Shown one piece after another: positions 7,223-14,139 of a stretch of 20,900 nt of DNA (its first letter is position 1; each line of letters opens with the position of its first letter). A model generated the notes under the pieces. The model was not told where the DNA came from, did no database searches, and worked only from the letters and a program-made list of their open reading frames with translations. The position numbers and the translations under genes are program-made. The DNA is from CAZMIL01 sp964566425 (lineage in GTDB: Bacteria > Patescibacteriota > Microgenomatia > UBA1406 > GWC2-37-13), in assembly GCA_964566425.1 (NCBI GenBank), contig CAZMIL010000013.1, positions 1-20,900 of the forward strand, in the 5' to 3' direction.

Positions 7223-7663
7223 ATGAGCAAAACTTTGTTGTGGCTTGTCATTTTGGTTGTAATAATCGGCGGAGCAGTTTATTATCTTAATCAGCGCTCA
7301 AGGGTCAATCCGGCGCCGACTCCTCAAACAGCAATTCAGGTCTCTCCAACGACAGTTTCTTCGCCAAGTCCCTCGGAAACGGGAGCAATAGCCAAAGGAG
7401 CAGCCGTGACTGTTACAGCTAACGGATTTGAGCCGGCAACGGTCACCATCAAAGCTGGTGAGACCGTCACTTGGACCAACAAAAGTGGAACGGCTGTGAA
7501 TATTAAATCGGCCGTGCATCCGACACACTTGGTTTATCCGCCACTAAACTTAGGACAGGTCCAAAATGGGGCTTCGATGTCTCTAAAATTTGATAAAGCT
7601 GGGAGTTACAAATACCATAATCATTTAGAACCGTCACAAATAGGAACTGTGATTGTTCAATAA
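7223..7663 (+). CDS. Membrane-anchored cupredoxin-like protein without the copper Cys
   Basis: A 146-aa protein with an N-terminal hydrophobic anchor (5-22), a Pro/Ser/Thr linker (28-58) and a cupredoxin-type beta domain (about 60-146) outside the membrane. Domain marks are GFEPATVTIKAGETVTWTN and the closing GTVIV strand. Blue copper proteins use a late Cys-His-Met trio; here that region is YKYHNHLEPSQIG with no Cys or Met. Histidines 99 and 102 (HPTH) and 132 and 134 (HNH) could form a different metal site. The start has AAAGGGGTG about ten bases upstream. It converges with msrA seven bases away. The partner could be a metal or oxidant handled by the neighbouring genes, by inference only. 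Confidence 0.82.
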   Translation: MSKTLLWLVILVVIIGGAVYYLNQRSRVNPAPTPQTAIQVSPTTVSSPSPSETGAIAKGAAVTVTANGFEPATVTIKAGETVTWTNKSGTAVNIKSAVHPTHLVYPPLNLGQVQNGASMSLKFDKAGSYKYHNHLEPSQIGTVIVQ

Positions 7664-7668
7664 TCACA
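7648..7668. other. Small inverted repeat between convergent genes
   Basis: TGTGATT and AATCACA pair around a 7-base loop that contains the cupredoxin stop codon, just before the msrA 3' end. No T tract follows, so a terminator role is uncertain. Confidence 0.35.
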
Positions 7669-7670
7669 AT

Positions 7671-8201
7671 CTATTTAAGTTTTGCAGAGTATTTTTCTCG
7701 CAAGTGTTGTAGTTTTGGAGAAATTACTACCTGACAATAGGGCTCAAAAGGATATTTTTCATAATAATTCTTATGGTAATCTTCGGCCGGATAAAACTTA
7801 TCTAGAGGTTTGATTTCAGTAACAATGGGACCATTAAATTCTCCGGATTTTTTTTCAAGCGTTGCTGCGGCAATTTTTTTCTGTTGACTGTTTGTGTAGA
7901 GGATTAACGAGCGATATTGGGGACCGATATCATTGCCCTGTCGGTTAAGAGTTGTTGGATTATGGGTGTGAAAGAAAATTTCCAAGAGATCTTGGTAAGG
8001 GATGGCTGCCGGATCAAATTCTATTCTGATGACTTCTGCATGACCGGTGTTTCCTTCAGAAACATCATAATAAGAAGGGTTCTCCATTGTTCCGCCGGCA
8101 TAACCCGGAGTGACAGAAATAACTCCTTTTAACATTTTAAAAATTGCTTCTGTGCACCAGAAACATCCTCCCCCAAAGATAGCAATTTGTTTATTTTTCA
8201 T
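7671..8201 (-). CDS. msrA: Peptide-methionine (S)-S-oxide reductase MsrA
   Basis: MsrA reduces the S epimer of methionine sulfoxide in proteins. The catalytic GGGCFWC motif is at 10-16, with the active Cys13, followed by family segments PGYAGG, GHAEVI, HTHNPT and GNDIGPQYRS. The 176-aa length is usual. It begins inside the stop codon of msrB (ATGA overlap at 8198-8201), so the two are translationally coupled and together repair both epimers. No signal peptide is present, so it acts in the cytoplasm. Confidence 0.97.
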   Translation of the reverse strand: MKNKQIAIFGGGCFWCTEAIFKMLKGVISVTPGYAGGTMENPSYYDVSEGNTGHAEVIRIEFDPAAIPYQDLLEIFFHTHNPTTLNRQGNDIGPQYRSLILYTNSQQKKIAAATLEKKSGEFNGPIVTEIKPLDKFYPAEDYHKNYYEKYPFEPYCQVVISPKLQHLREKYSAKLK

Positions 8202-8572
8202 TTTGCGAGCTTAAAATCGAGGGCCACGGAATTGATACAATAACGCAAACCGGTCTTGTCGGCCGGCCCGTCGTCAAACAAGTGTCCGAGATGCGCCCCG
8301 CAATTTGCGCAGAGGACTTCGGTGCGTAGCATTCCGTGACTATTATCCTCTTGGAGTTTAATCGTGCCCTGTTTCATAACATCATAAAAACTCGGCCAGC
8401 CCGAACCCGACTCATATTTGGTTGTTGAAGAAAATAGTTCCTGTCCGCAGACAATACACATATAAACGCCTTTCTCTTTGTTATTGAGATATTTACCTGA
8501 AAATGGTTCTTCGGTTCCTTTAAGGTGGGTGATCTTGTATTGTTCTTCGGTGAGATCTTTAGGAGTTTTCAT
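8198..8572 (-). CDS. msrB: Peptide-methionine (R)-S-oxide reductase MsrB
   Basis: MsrB reduces the R epimer of methionine sulfoxide. Zinc-binding pairs are Cys39/Cys42 (CIVC) and Cys88/Cys91 (CANC). The catalytic Cys112 lies in LRYCINSVALDF, and SGSGWPSF and GHLFDDGP are family signatures. At 124 aa it is close to normal length. The ATG at 8572 gives the usual MsrB opening up to TEEPFSGKY. Its first base is also the last base of tRNA-Thr, and no -10 box sits at the expected place upstream, so the mRNA probably comes from cutting a tRNA-msrB-msrA transcript. Confidence 0.97.
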   Translation of the reverse strand: MKTPKDLTEEQYKITHLKGTEEPFSGKYLNNKEKGVYMCIVCGQELFSSTTKYESGSGWPSFYDVMKQGTIKLQEDNSHGMLRTEVLCANCGAHLGHLFDDGPADKTGLRYCINSVALDFKLAK

Positions 8573-8645
8573 GGAGCCTGGACCGGGAATCGAACCCGGG
8601 CCTGACCCTTACCAAGGGCCTGTTTTGCCACTTAACTATCCAGGC
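8572..8645 (-). tRNA. tRNA-Thr (GGT)
   Basis: On the minus strand the acceptor GCCTGGA pairs with TCCAGGC, discriminator T, and CCA is encoded. The anticodon GGT (8613-8611) is in the loop TTGGTAA on a GGCCC/GGGTC stem with one G-T wobble. The D stem GTT/AAC and the T arm CCGGG/CCCGG are intact. Its final A (8572) is also the A of the msrB ATG. Confidence 0.95.
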
Positions 8646-8654
8646 AGTCGTTTA

Positions 8655-8660
8655 ATTATA
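8655..8660 (-). promoter_or_regulatory. -10 box of tRNA-Thr (and probably msrBA)
   Basis: A perfect TATAAT on the minus strand ends 9 bases before the tRNA 5' end. No good -35 is visible. Readthrough from the ABC permease operon just upstream is also possible. Confidence 0.55.
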
Positions 8661-8675
8661 CTAGAAATACTTTTG

Positions 8676-9467
8676 TTACCCACTCCAGCCTTGGAATTGT
8701 TTTAAGGAAAGATCCCAGATATAAAAAGCTAACCACAAGAAAGCCGCCGAAAAGAAAAAAGCCATGACAATAAACTGCGGAGAGAGCAATCCCAACAGAG
8801 CTTGTGCCGGAAAGGTCATAATTATCCCGATCGGAATAACAAAAGTGAGGATACCGCGGATCGGCTCCTGATAAATATTGATTGGAAAACGACCAAAAGA
8901 GATGAGTTCGCGGTAAATCCAAATGGCTTGACTGGCATTTGTCGTTAATAGGGCAAGCGCCAGCGAAATAATGTGAAATGCAGTCACCAGAAGCATCGAA
9001 TTCACAAGCAGAAAAAAATAAAAGAAAATATTTACCCCACTTAATGTCGGCAATTTAAGAGCATAATAAACAGCCAAGAGAATATAGGGAATTAAAGTGA
9101 GTAGATCAATGAAATCAACTCCGCCGACCAAAATTCTCAAGAAAGGATGATAAGGTTTTGTCAGGATTCCTTCGACTTCACCTTTGGTAAACATCCAGCG
9201 GAAGCGGTAGACTTCACGGAAGAGAAACTGCCCGGTTGCGTCAATCAAGTTGTAAGTCAGATAAAAGAAAAGAACCTGGTTGACTGCGTAGCCTTTGAGG
9301 CTGCCGACTCCTTTGACGATAAAAAAAATAAAGAAAAAAAGCATAATAAAACGCAGGACCTTGCCAAAACCGAACAATAAAATCCCGGTCCGGTCTTGAA
9401 TGCTTTCTTTGACCGAAACCAGAGAGTAAGCCCAGAAAATTTTTAGCGAATAGAAAAATCTTTTCAT
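8676..9467 (-). CDS. ABC-2 type transporter permease (DUF990/COG3694-4587 type), second subunit
   Basis: A 263-aa integral membrane protein with about six hydrophobic helices. It opens with a cytoplasmic MKRFFYSLKIFWAYS segment and a RTGILLFGFGKVLRF region, the pattern of the DUF990-type ABC-2 permeases that pair with a second permease and an ATPase. The substrate is unknown; relatives are thought to export peptides or lipids, or have no known role. I chose the ATG at 9467, one base after the stop of the preceding permease; the longer frame starts at a TTG inside that gene. A shift in the last codons of another frame is a shadow. tRNA-Thr follows 30 bp downstream in the same direction. Confidence 0.85.
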   Translation of the reverse strand: MKRFFYSLKIFWAYSLVSVKESIQDRTGILLFGFGKVLRFIMLFFFIFFIVKGVGSLKGYAVNQVLFFYLTYNLIDATGQFLFREVYRFRWMFTKGEVEGILTKPYHPFLRILVGGVDFIDLLTLIPYILLAVYYALKLPTLSGVNIFFYFFLLVNSMLLVTAFHIISLALALLTTNASQAIWIYRELISFGRFPINIYQEPIRGILTFVIPIGIIMTFPAQALLGLLSPQFIVMAFFFSAAFLWLAFYIWDLSLKQFQGWSG

Positions 9468-9468
9468 T

Positions 9469-10260
9469 TCATTGTCCAAAGAAACTGAAATTTTTAAGTC
9501 CCTTTTTCCACATTAATCTGGCTAAAAAGTAAAAAACTCCTACCCAAACAGCACAAATGACAATCCCAATTAAGGAAAATGCATTTAAGCCGCTAATGTA
9601 GATCTTTGCCGGAAGATAGTAAAGATAAGGAAAAGGAGTCAAGAGAAGGAGGTTAAAAATGGGTTTAGGTAAAATGTCTAGAGGGAAATATCCTCCTGCT
9701 AAGAAGCTGACCAGAAGAGTGAAAATGAAACTTGGAGCCCAGGTTTCGGTCGTCCAAAAAGCCAAGAAAGAAAAGATCAAGTTAATGAAAAAGCCGGTGA
9801 ACGAGCCCAAAATAGCCAGAATTAGGACAACCAATAAAGTCGTTAGGTTCTGTTGGAAAATAAACGTTGGTTTGAATAACCAGATGAGCAGAGCAATCTC
9901 AACTGCTCCGAAAAGGACGTTGATTGCCTTGTCGGCGGCATCGCGCATGACCAGATATTTAAAATAGGAAAAAGGTTTGAGAATAAAGTTGATTACGTGG
10001 CCGCTTTCGATCTCGTCGGCAACTTCTTGAGTGCGAGTAGCCATGACAAAATTTTGGATAACTGTCGAGACAAGAATGTAAGTGACCATTTGAATCTGTG
10101 AATAGCCGAAAAGAAGGTTGCGTTTATCATAAATTGCGGTCCAGAAGAAATAGAGAATTAACAAACTCAAAACTTCACGGAAGCGCCACATAAAAAAATC
10201 CAAACGGTAAGTGAAATATTCTTCAAAAGTCGTCCTGAAGATTTCCCAATATTTTTTCAT
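9469..10260 (-). CDS. ABC-2 type transporter permease (DUF990/COG3694-4587 type), first subunit
   Basis: A 263-aa membrane protein with six hydrophobic helices. The N-terminal MKKYWEIFRTTFEEYFTYR and RLDFFMWRFREVL segment is characteristic of these paired permeases. It forms the membrane channel together with the next gene, one base downstream, and is powered by the divergently encoded ATPase. The ATG at 10260 is eight bases after a TATAAT box, so it should be transcribed with almost no leader. The 24-bp spacer to the ATPase gene holds both promoters, which should balance subunit output. Confidence 0.88.
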   Translation of the reverse strand: MKKYWEIFRTTFEEYFTYRLDFFMWRFREVLSLLILYFFWTAIYDKRNLLFGYSQIQMVTYILVSTVIQNFVMATRTQEVADEIESGHVINFILKPFSYFKYLVMRDAADKAINVLFGAVEIALLIWLFKPTFIFQQNLTTLLVVLILAILGSFTGFFINLIFSFLAFWTTETWAPSFIFTLLVSFLAGGYFPLDILPKPIFNLLLLTPFPYLYYLPAKIYISGLNAFSLIGIVICAVWVGVFYFLARLMWKKGLKNFSFFGQ

Positions 10261-10268
10261 AGAAGTCT

Positions 10269-10278
10269 ATTATATAAT
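10269..10278. promoter_or_regulatory. Palindromic bidirectional -10 between the ABC permease and ATPase genes
   Basis: ATTATATAAT is a perfect 10-bp palindrome that gives TATAAT on both strands: plus 10273-10278, minus 10274-10269. The ATPase ATG begins exactly 6 bases after the plus hexamer and the permease ATG 8 bases after the minus hexamer. The -35 regions would lie inside the opposite coding sequences and are weak (TTACCG at 10297-10292 for the permease). Confidence 0.7.
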
Positions 10279-10284
10279 TCTCGA

Positions 10285-11259
10285 ATGGTTTCGGTAAAAA
10301 ATTTAACGAAAATTTACAAAATTGTCAAAAAAGAGAGAGGTTTTAAAGGCTTTTTAACTAATGTATTTAATCGCCAATTTAACCAGGTAAAAGCTCTCAA
10401 TCGCGTCAATTTTACCATCAAAGAAGGTGAGTTTGTCGGCTTGATCGGACCAAACGGGGCGGGAAAAACTACCACTATGAAGATTCTCTCGGGGATTTTA
10501 TATCCTACTTCTGGTCAAGTTGAGGTCTTAGGTTTCACTCCCTGGCAAAAAAACTATCAGTTCCTGCGCCAGATTTCTTTCGTCATGGGTCAAAAGAGCC
10601 AATTGCTTTGGGATTTGCCGGCAATGGATAGTTTTTTGGTCAATAAAGCAACTTACGAAATCAGCGATCAAGATTTCGACACACGACTTAAAGAATTGAC
10701 CAAACTTTTACAATGCGAAGATCTGTTAACCTCGCAAGTTAGAACGTTGTCTTTGGGTCAACGGATGAAAATGGAGTTGATCGCTTCTGTTTTGCACCAG
10801 CCGAGAGTTCTATATTTGGATGAGCCGACTATCGGTCTTGACGTCGTAGCCCAAAAAGCTATTCGCGACTTTATTAAAGAATACCAACTTCGCTATAAAG
10901 CGACAATTTTGCTCACCAGTCATTATATGGAAGACGTGAAGGAACTGGCGCGGCGAGTAATCATCATTAATGAAGGGAAAATTTTGTATGACGGCCAGCT
11001 GGCGGCCGTCACCAAGAAATATGCCGGGCATAAACGAATTATTTTTTTACTTAATAAACAACCCAATGAAACAGAATTAAAGAAAATTCAGCATCAATAC
11101 ACTTTAGATTATCCACGACTGACTTTAGATGTCACACGACAGAAATTAGCTTTTACCGTCGAGCGCCTAAGCCATTTGCTTTCTTTTGATGATATTACAA
11201 TCGAGGAAGAAAGAATCGAAGATATCATCCGTAAGATTTTCCAGAACAAAAAGATCTAG
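10285..11259 (+). CDS. ABC transporter ATP-binding protein (COG4586-like)
   Basis: A 324-aa ATPase of the ABC-2 export type. Motifs in order: Walker A GPNGAGKTT (55-63), Q-loop Gln103, signature LSLGQRM (155-161), Walker B VLYLDEP (175-181) with catalytic Glu180, D-loop and the switch His in LLTSHYMED. About 90 extra residues follow the nucleotide-binding domain. The long N-terminal insertion (KERGFKGFLTNVFNRQF) is typical of the COG4586 ATPases that work with DUF990-type permeases encoded next to them, as here. The ATG is at the predicted transcription start. It converges with the PBP gene, three bases away. Confidence 0.95.
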   Translation: MVSVKNLTKIYKIVKKERGFKGFLTNVFNRQFNQVKALNRVNFTIKEGEFVGLIGPNGAGKTTTMKILSGILYPTSGQVEVLGFTPWQKNYQFLRQISFVMGQKSQLLWDLPAMDSFLVNKATYEISDQDFDTRLKELTKLLQCEDLLTSQVRTLSLGQRMKMELIASVLHQPRVLYLDEPTIGLDVVAQKAIRDFIKEYQLRYKATILLTSHYMEDVKELARRVIIINEGKILYDGQLAAVTKKYAGHKRIIFLLNKQPNETELKKIQHQYTLDYPRLTLDVTRQKLAFTVERLSHLLSFDDITIEEERIEDIIRKIFQNKKI

Positions 11260-11262
11260 AAA

Positions 11263-12897
11263 CTATTTCTTTTCCTCAAAATATGTCTGCAAAATTTGTT
11301 TAGCAACCGGTCCCGCAACGTCCGAACCCTGCCCTCCGTGTTCAATCAAGACTGTTAAGGCAATCTCGGGGTTATCATAAGGAGCAAAAACCGTAATCCA
11401 GGCGTGGGCGATGACATTTTTGCCTGCGTCCTCTGCAGTTCCGGTTTTACAAGCAGTTTGCACATTGATTGTTGCCGAATTGGAAGCGGTTGGGTTGGCG
11501 CGGTAACTGTAATTGAAAAAAGGCCAGCCCGTGCCGCCAGTTGAACAAGCTTCCTTCATTCCTTCTCTGACCAAAGCCATGGTTTTTGATGAGACGCCGA
11601 GATCAAGGCAGTTGCTTTTGGCGTTTTTTAAGAGTTGCAATTGGCACATTTTGCCGTTGTTGGCAAAAGCGGCTGTAGCCTGAACGATTTGCAAGGGCGT
11701 TACAAGGATGTATCCCTGGCCGATTGACATGTTGTAAGTATCCCCCAGATACCAGTTTTCTTTGAGGGTTTCCTCTTTCCAATAGGGAGAGGGGAGTGTC
11801 CCTTCGGCTTGATTCATCGGCAGATTGCTTTTTCTACCTAAACCAAAGCGTGAAGCCCAGTATTTTATTCTTTCCGGCCCCATTTTTGCCCCTAGTTGAT
11901 AAAAAAAAGTATCGGTTGAACGTCTGATGGCTTTAACTATGTTTAATAGCCCTTCAGTTTTTCCATACTCTAAGAAATACCAATTTCCAAAAGTGGTCGG
12001 CCCCGCCTGAATAGTGCCTTTATCTTCAAATTCTGTTTTTTCGTCGATGGTCTTGTCTTCCAAGCCGCCGGTCGCCACAAATAGTTTGAAGATAGAACCC
12101 GGAGGATAAGCGCCTTCGGTTATACGATTAAATAGTGGTTGATCTTTACTCTTCAGATATTCATTGATTTTGGCTTGATTGTTATCTTCAAAATCCTGGG
12201 AGTTAAATGTAGGAGAGGAATAAAAGGCCAAAATTTCGCCTGTTTTGGGTTTAACAGCGACGATGACGCCTTTTTTGTCTTTAAGCAATTCTTGAGCCTT
12301 CTTTTGTAGGTTTAAATCAAGTGAGATTTGCAATGTTTTGCCGTTTGTCGGCTGGACTATAGATAGAGTTTTAACATATTTACCACGGGCATCGAGTTCA
12401 ATCAATTTTTTACCTAACTTTCCTCGTAAATCGCAATCAAAAATTTTTTCGATTCCTTTTTTCCCAACTTTATCACCGGGTTGAGCTTTGTTTAAACATA
12501 AATCGGAGGCTAAATCCTGTTGATCTGCCAGTTGTCTATAACCGACAAAGGGAGCAATTGCTTCAGGATTGGTATAGATGCGGGGAGAGAAATAGCGATT
12601 GCCGCTTTGATTAGGATTTGCCGGTTTGTTTTCGACCAAAGTAACGCCGCCGCGATCGATTATTTTGCCTCTTTGAGGCTCTATGACAATCTCTCTAATT
12701 CTATTTTCTTCTGCTAATCTGGCATAATAATCACCTTTGACAATGGTTAATTGAAAAAGACGTAACGTCAAAGTAACAAAAATAATGACAATAGCGAAAA
12801 CAAAAATCGCCAAGGGTAAAAATCCGTCAGAAGTTGTCCTCCGGTTGAATTTAAAATTGGACTGCGAGCCTTTTTCGATTAGGGGAAGCTTGTTCAT
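11263..12897 (-). CDS. Class B penicillin-binding protein (PBP2/MrdA-like peptidoglycan transpeptidase)
   Basis: The enzyme cross-links peptidoglycan in the periplasm-side space. One N-terminal anchor helix (about 26-48) is followed by a dimerisation region with the EPQRGKIIDRGG motif (73-84) and the transpeptidase domain. Catalytic motifs are SIFK (Ser268, Lys271), STD (327-329, the PBP2 form of SxN) and KTGT (484-487). At 544 aa it is short for a class B PBP but has every motif. Whether it serves elongation (MrdA) or division (FtsI) cannot be decided here: no rodA, mreC or ftsW is nearby. The promoter is not clear; a TTGACG lies at 12948-12943 with no good -10. Confidence 0.93.
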   Translation of the reverse strand: MNKLPLIEKGSQSNFKFNRRTTSDGFLPLAIFVFAIVIIFVTLTLRLFQLTIVKGDYYARLAEENRIREIVIEPQRGKIIDRGGVTLVENKPANPNQSGNRYFSPRIYTNPEAIAPFVGYRQLADQQDLASDLCLNKAQPGDKVGKKGIEKIFDCDLRGKLGKKLIELDARGKYVKTLSIVQPTNGKTLQISLDLNLQKKAQELLKDKKGVIVAVKPKTGEILAFYSSPTFNSQDFEDNNQAKINEYLKSKDQPLFNRITEGAYPPGSIFKLFVATGGLEDKTIDEKTEFEDKGTIQAGPTTFGNWYFLEYGKTEGLLNIVKAIRRSTDTFFYQLGAKMGPERIKYWASRFGLGRKSNLPMNQAEGTLPSPYWKEETLKENWYLGDTYNMSIGQGYILVTPLQIVQATAAFANNGKMCQLQLLKNAKSNCLDLGVSSKTMALVREGMKEACSTGGTGWPFFNYSYRANPTASNSATINVQTACKTGTAEDAGKNVIAHAWITVFAPYDNPEIALTVLIEHGGQGSDVAGPVAKQILQTYFEEKK

Positions 12898-12935
12898 AAG
12901 TCACCAAAAATCATTCCGACCGTAGCTAGGAAACT

Positions 12936-12978
12936 AGTGAAACGTCAACTAGATCTTTCACTCCGTTAAGGATGACAC
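12936..12978. repeat. Inverted repeat and possible interspersed repeat element A
   Basis: AGTGAAA (12936-12942) can pair with TTTCACT (12956-12962). The stretch from AGATC at 12951 to GATGACA resembles elements at 17366-17400 and 18550-18578, which start AGAWTCT and end in a TGACA. Similarity is partial. Confidence 0.3.
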
Positions 12979-13011
12979 CCTACTATTTTACATGGTTAAG
13001 TTGATGCTTTG

Positions 13012-13020
13012 TGCTACAAT
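13012..13020 (+). promoter_or_regulatory. Extended -10 promoter of tRNA-Pro
   Basis: TGC followed by TACAAT (13015-13020) predicts a start near 13027, seven bases before the tRNA. The -35 is weak. Confidence 0.5.
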
Positions 13021-13033
13021 TGTAGAGTTTTAT

Positions 13034-13111
13034 CGGGGTGTGGCGCAGTTGGCTTAGCGCGCACGCATGGGGTGCGTGAGGTCGCGGGTTCAAGTCCCGC
13101 CACCCCGACCA
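13034..13111 (+). tRNA. tRNA-Pro (GGG)
   Basis: The acceptor CGGGGTG pairs with CACCCCG, with the C1-G72 pair typical of bacterial proline tRNA, discriminator A and encoded CCA (13109-13111). The anticodon stem CACGC/GCGTG holds the loop ATGGGGT with anticodon GGG. The T arm is GCGGG/CCCGC. Confidence 0.97.
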
Positions 13112-13124
13112 TAGGAAAATTTAT

Positions 13125-13130
13125 TATAAA
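13125..13130 (+). promoter_or_regulatory. Possible -10 box for the gene after tRNA-Pro
   Basis: TATAAA lies 15 bases before the ATG at 13146. The -35 would fall in the tRNA 3' half and does not fit the consensus, so cotranscription with tRNA-Pro is also possible. Confidence 0.3.
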
Positions 13131-13145
13131 TTTATTAACTAACAG

Positions 13146-13601
13146 ATGATAAGACATATATGGTCTATTCTTTGTAGAAAGTCTACTATAGACAGTGACT
13201 CGAACAATATAAGCCTTATTGATATTTTTGAGCAATTTGATGTTAATTATGAAGTTAAGGATCAGAAGAAGTTTACAGGGGTATTTAACATCCCAATCGA
13301 GTATGAAGTTGTAAGTCTTTGGCAGAGAGAGAATTCTACTAAAGTTCTTCATGGAGAAGTACTTTATGAGATTTATAGTCCAGATAATATTAAACAAAAA
13401 GAAATTCTTCAAAAGATTGAGATTCTCGAAAAATATAGAAGATATAGGACTCGTTTAAGAATAAATGGATTAGTGGTCAATTTGTCTGGGATCTATATAT
13501 TCAAAGTTAAACTAAAGAAAGAACCACAGACAGCATTCAAAATCGTAGCTGAACTTCCGTTGGAAGTAAACATCCGAGAAAAAATCAAAGCAGATAAGTA
13601 G
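13146..13601 (+). CDS. Conserved-looking protein of unknown function
   Basis: A 151-aa soluble protein I cannot assign with confidence. The opening IRHIWSILCRKSTIDSDSNN followed by ISLIDIFEQF resembles a widespread bacterial family of unknown role (perhaps DUF6941-like, from memory). The remainder alternates short strands (FNIPIEYEVVSLW, RLRINGLVV, GIYIFKVKL, ELPLEVNI), suggesting an all-beta fold, with one central charged helix. There is no signal peptide, catalytic motif or metal site. It starts 34 bases after tRNA-Pro, has no Shine-Dalgarno, and is lower in GC than the genes around it. An antisense frame over the same bases is a tRNA-derived artefact. Confidence 0.75.
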   Translation: MIRHIWSILCRKSTIDSDSNNISLIDIFEQFDVNYEVKDQKKFTGVFNIPIEYEVVSLWQRENSTKVLHGEVLYEIYSPDNIKQKEILQKIEILEKYRRYRTRLRINGLVVNLSGIYIFKVKLKKEPQTAFKIVAELPLEVNIREKIKADK

Positions 13602-13616
13602 AAAATTTTATCCATT

Positions 13617-13636
13617 GTCTCTTTTTAAAGAGAGAC
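13617..13636. other. Inverted repeat upstream of the dCMP deaminase -10
   Basis: GTCTCT (13617-13622) can pair with AGAGAC (13631-13636). It overlaps the expected -35 zone of the deaminase promoter and follows the preceding gene by 15 bases, so it could be an operator or a weak terminator. Confidence 0.3.
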
Positions 13637-13643
13637 CAAGTTG

Positions 13644-13649
13644 TATAAT
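13644..13649 (+). promoter_or_regulatory. -10 box of the dCMP deaminase gene (leaderless)
   Basis: A perfect TATAAT ends exactly 6 bases before the ATG at 13656. The -35 is weak (TTTTTA, 16-bp spacer). The longest reading frame begins at a TTG overlapping this box, which is therefore not the true start. Confidence 0.7.
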
Positions 13650-13655
13650 AGCTTC

Positions 13656-14129
13656 ATGATTAGGGCCCAAAAATATTCTCGGCCTTCGTGGGACGATTAT
13701 TTTATGAATATGGCGCAAGTCGCCAAAGAGAGATCAAATTGCCTGCGCCAAGAAGTTGGAGCGGTTTTAGTCAAAGACAAAAGAATCATTGCTACCGGTT
13801 ACAATGGCACCCCGATGGGTGTAAAAAACTGCAATGAGGGAGGGTGTGAACGCTGTTTGCACCGCGAACAAGGGAAGCTTGGCGAAGGGGTAGATTATGA
13901 ACTTTGTCTTTGTCTACATGCCGAACAAAATTCTGTTTTGCAAGCAGCTTACCATGGAATGTCAGCCAAGGGAGCAATTTTATATTCGACGATTGCCCCT
14001 TGTTTACAATGCGCAAAGGCGCTGATCAATGCGGGTGTAGCAGAAATTGTTTATAGCAAAGAACACAGTGATAAACTAGGACTTAAACTACTCAAAGCTG
14101 CCGGGGTCAAGATCAGGAGATATAAATAA
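13656..14129 (+). CDS. dCMP deaminase (ComEB-like)
   Basis: Zinc-dependent deaminase converting dCMP to dUMP, feeding dTMP synthesis. The catalytic HAE is at 88-90 and the zinc Cys pair in PCLQC at 115-119. The segment RSNCLRQEVGAVLV and the Cys/His insertion (NCNEGGCERCLHREQG, 58-73), which holds a second structural zinc in this family, are both present. The length is 157 aa, as usual. The ATG at 13656 sits at the predicted transcription start. The secreted hydrolase gene follows after 10 bases and may be cotranscribed. The HD phosphohydrolase encoded earlier in the window could act on the same nucleotide pool. Confidence 0.95.
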   Translation: MIRAQKYSRPSWDDYFMNMAQVAKERSNCLRQEVGAVLVKDKRIIATGYNGTPMGVKNCNEGGCERCLHREQGKLGEGVDYELCLCLHAEQNSVLQAAYHGMSAKGAILYSTIAPCLQCAKALINAGVAEIVYSKEHSDKLGLKLLKAAGVKIRRYK

Positions 14130-14139
14130 ATCTTATTTT

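Noticed and set aside
8656..8922. 88-aa minus-strand frame overlapping the ABC permease
   Set aside because: It is out of frame within a full-length permease and is a shadow.
13014..13412. 132-aa minus-strand frame ending in a GLEPATSRTP-like peptide
   Set aside because: That peptide is the known false translation of a tRNA antisense strand; here it reads through tRNA-Pro and overlaps a better gene.
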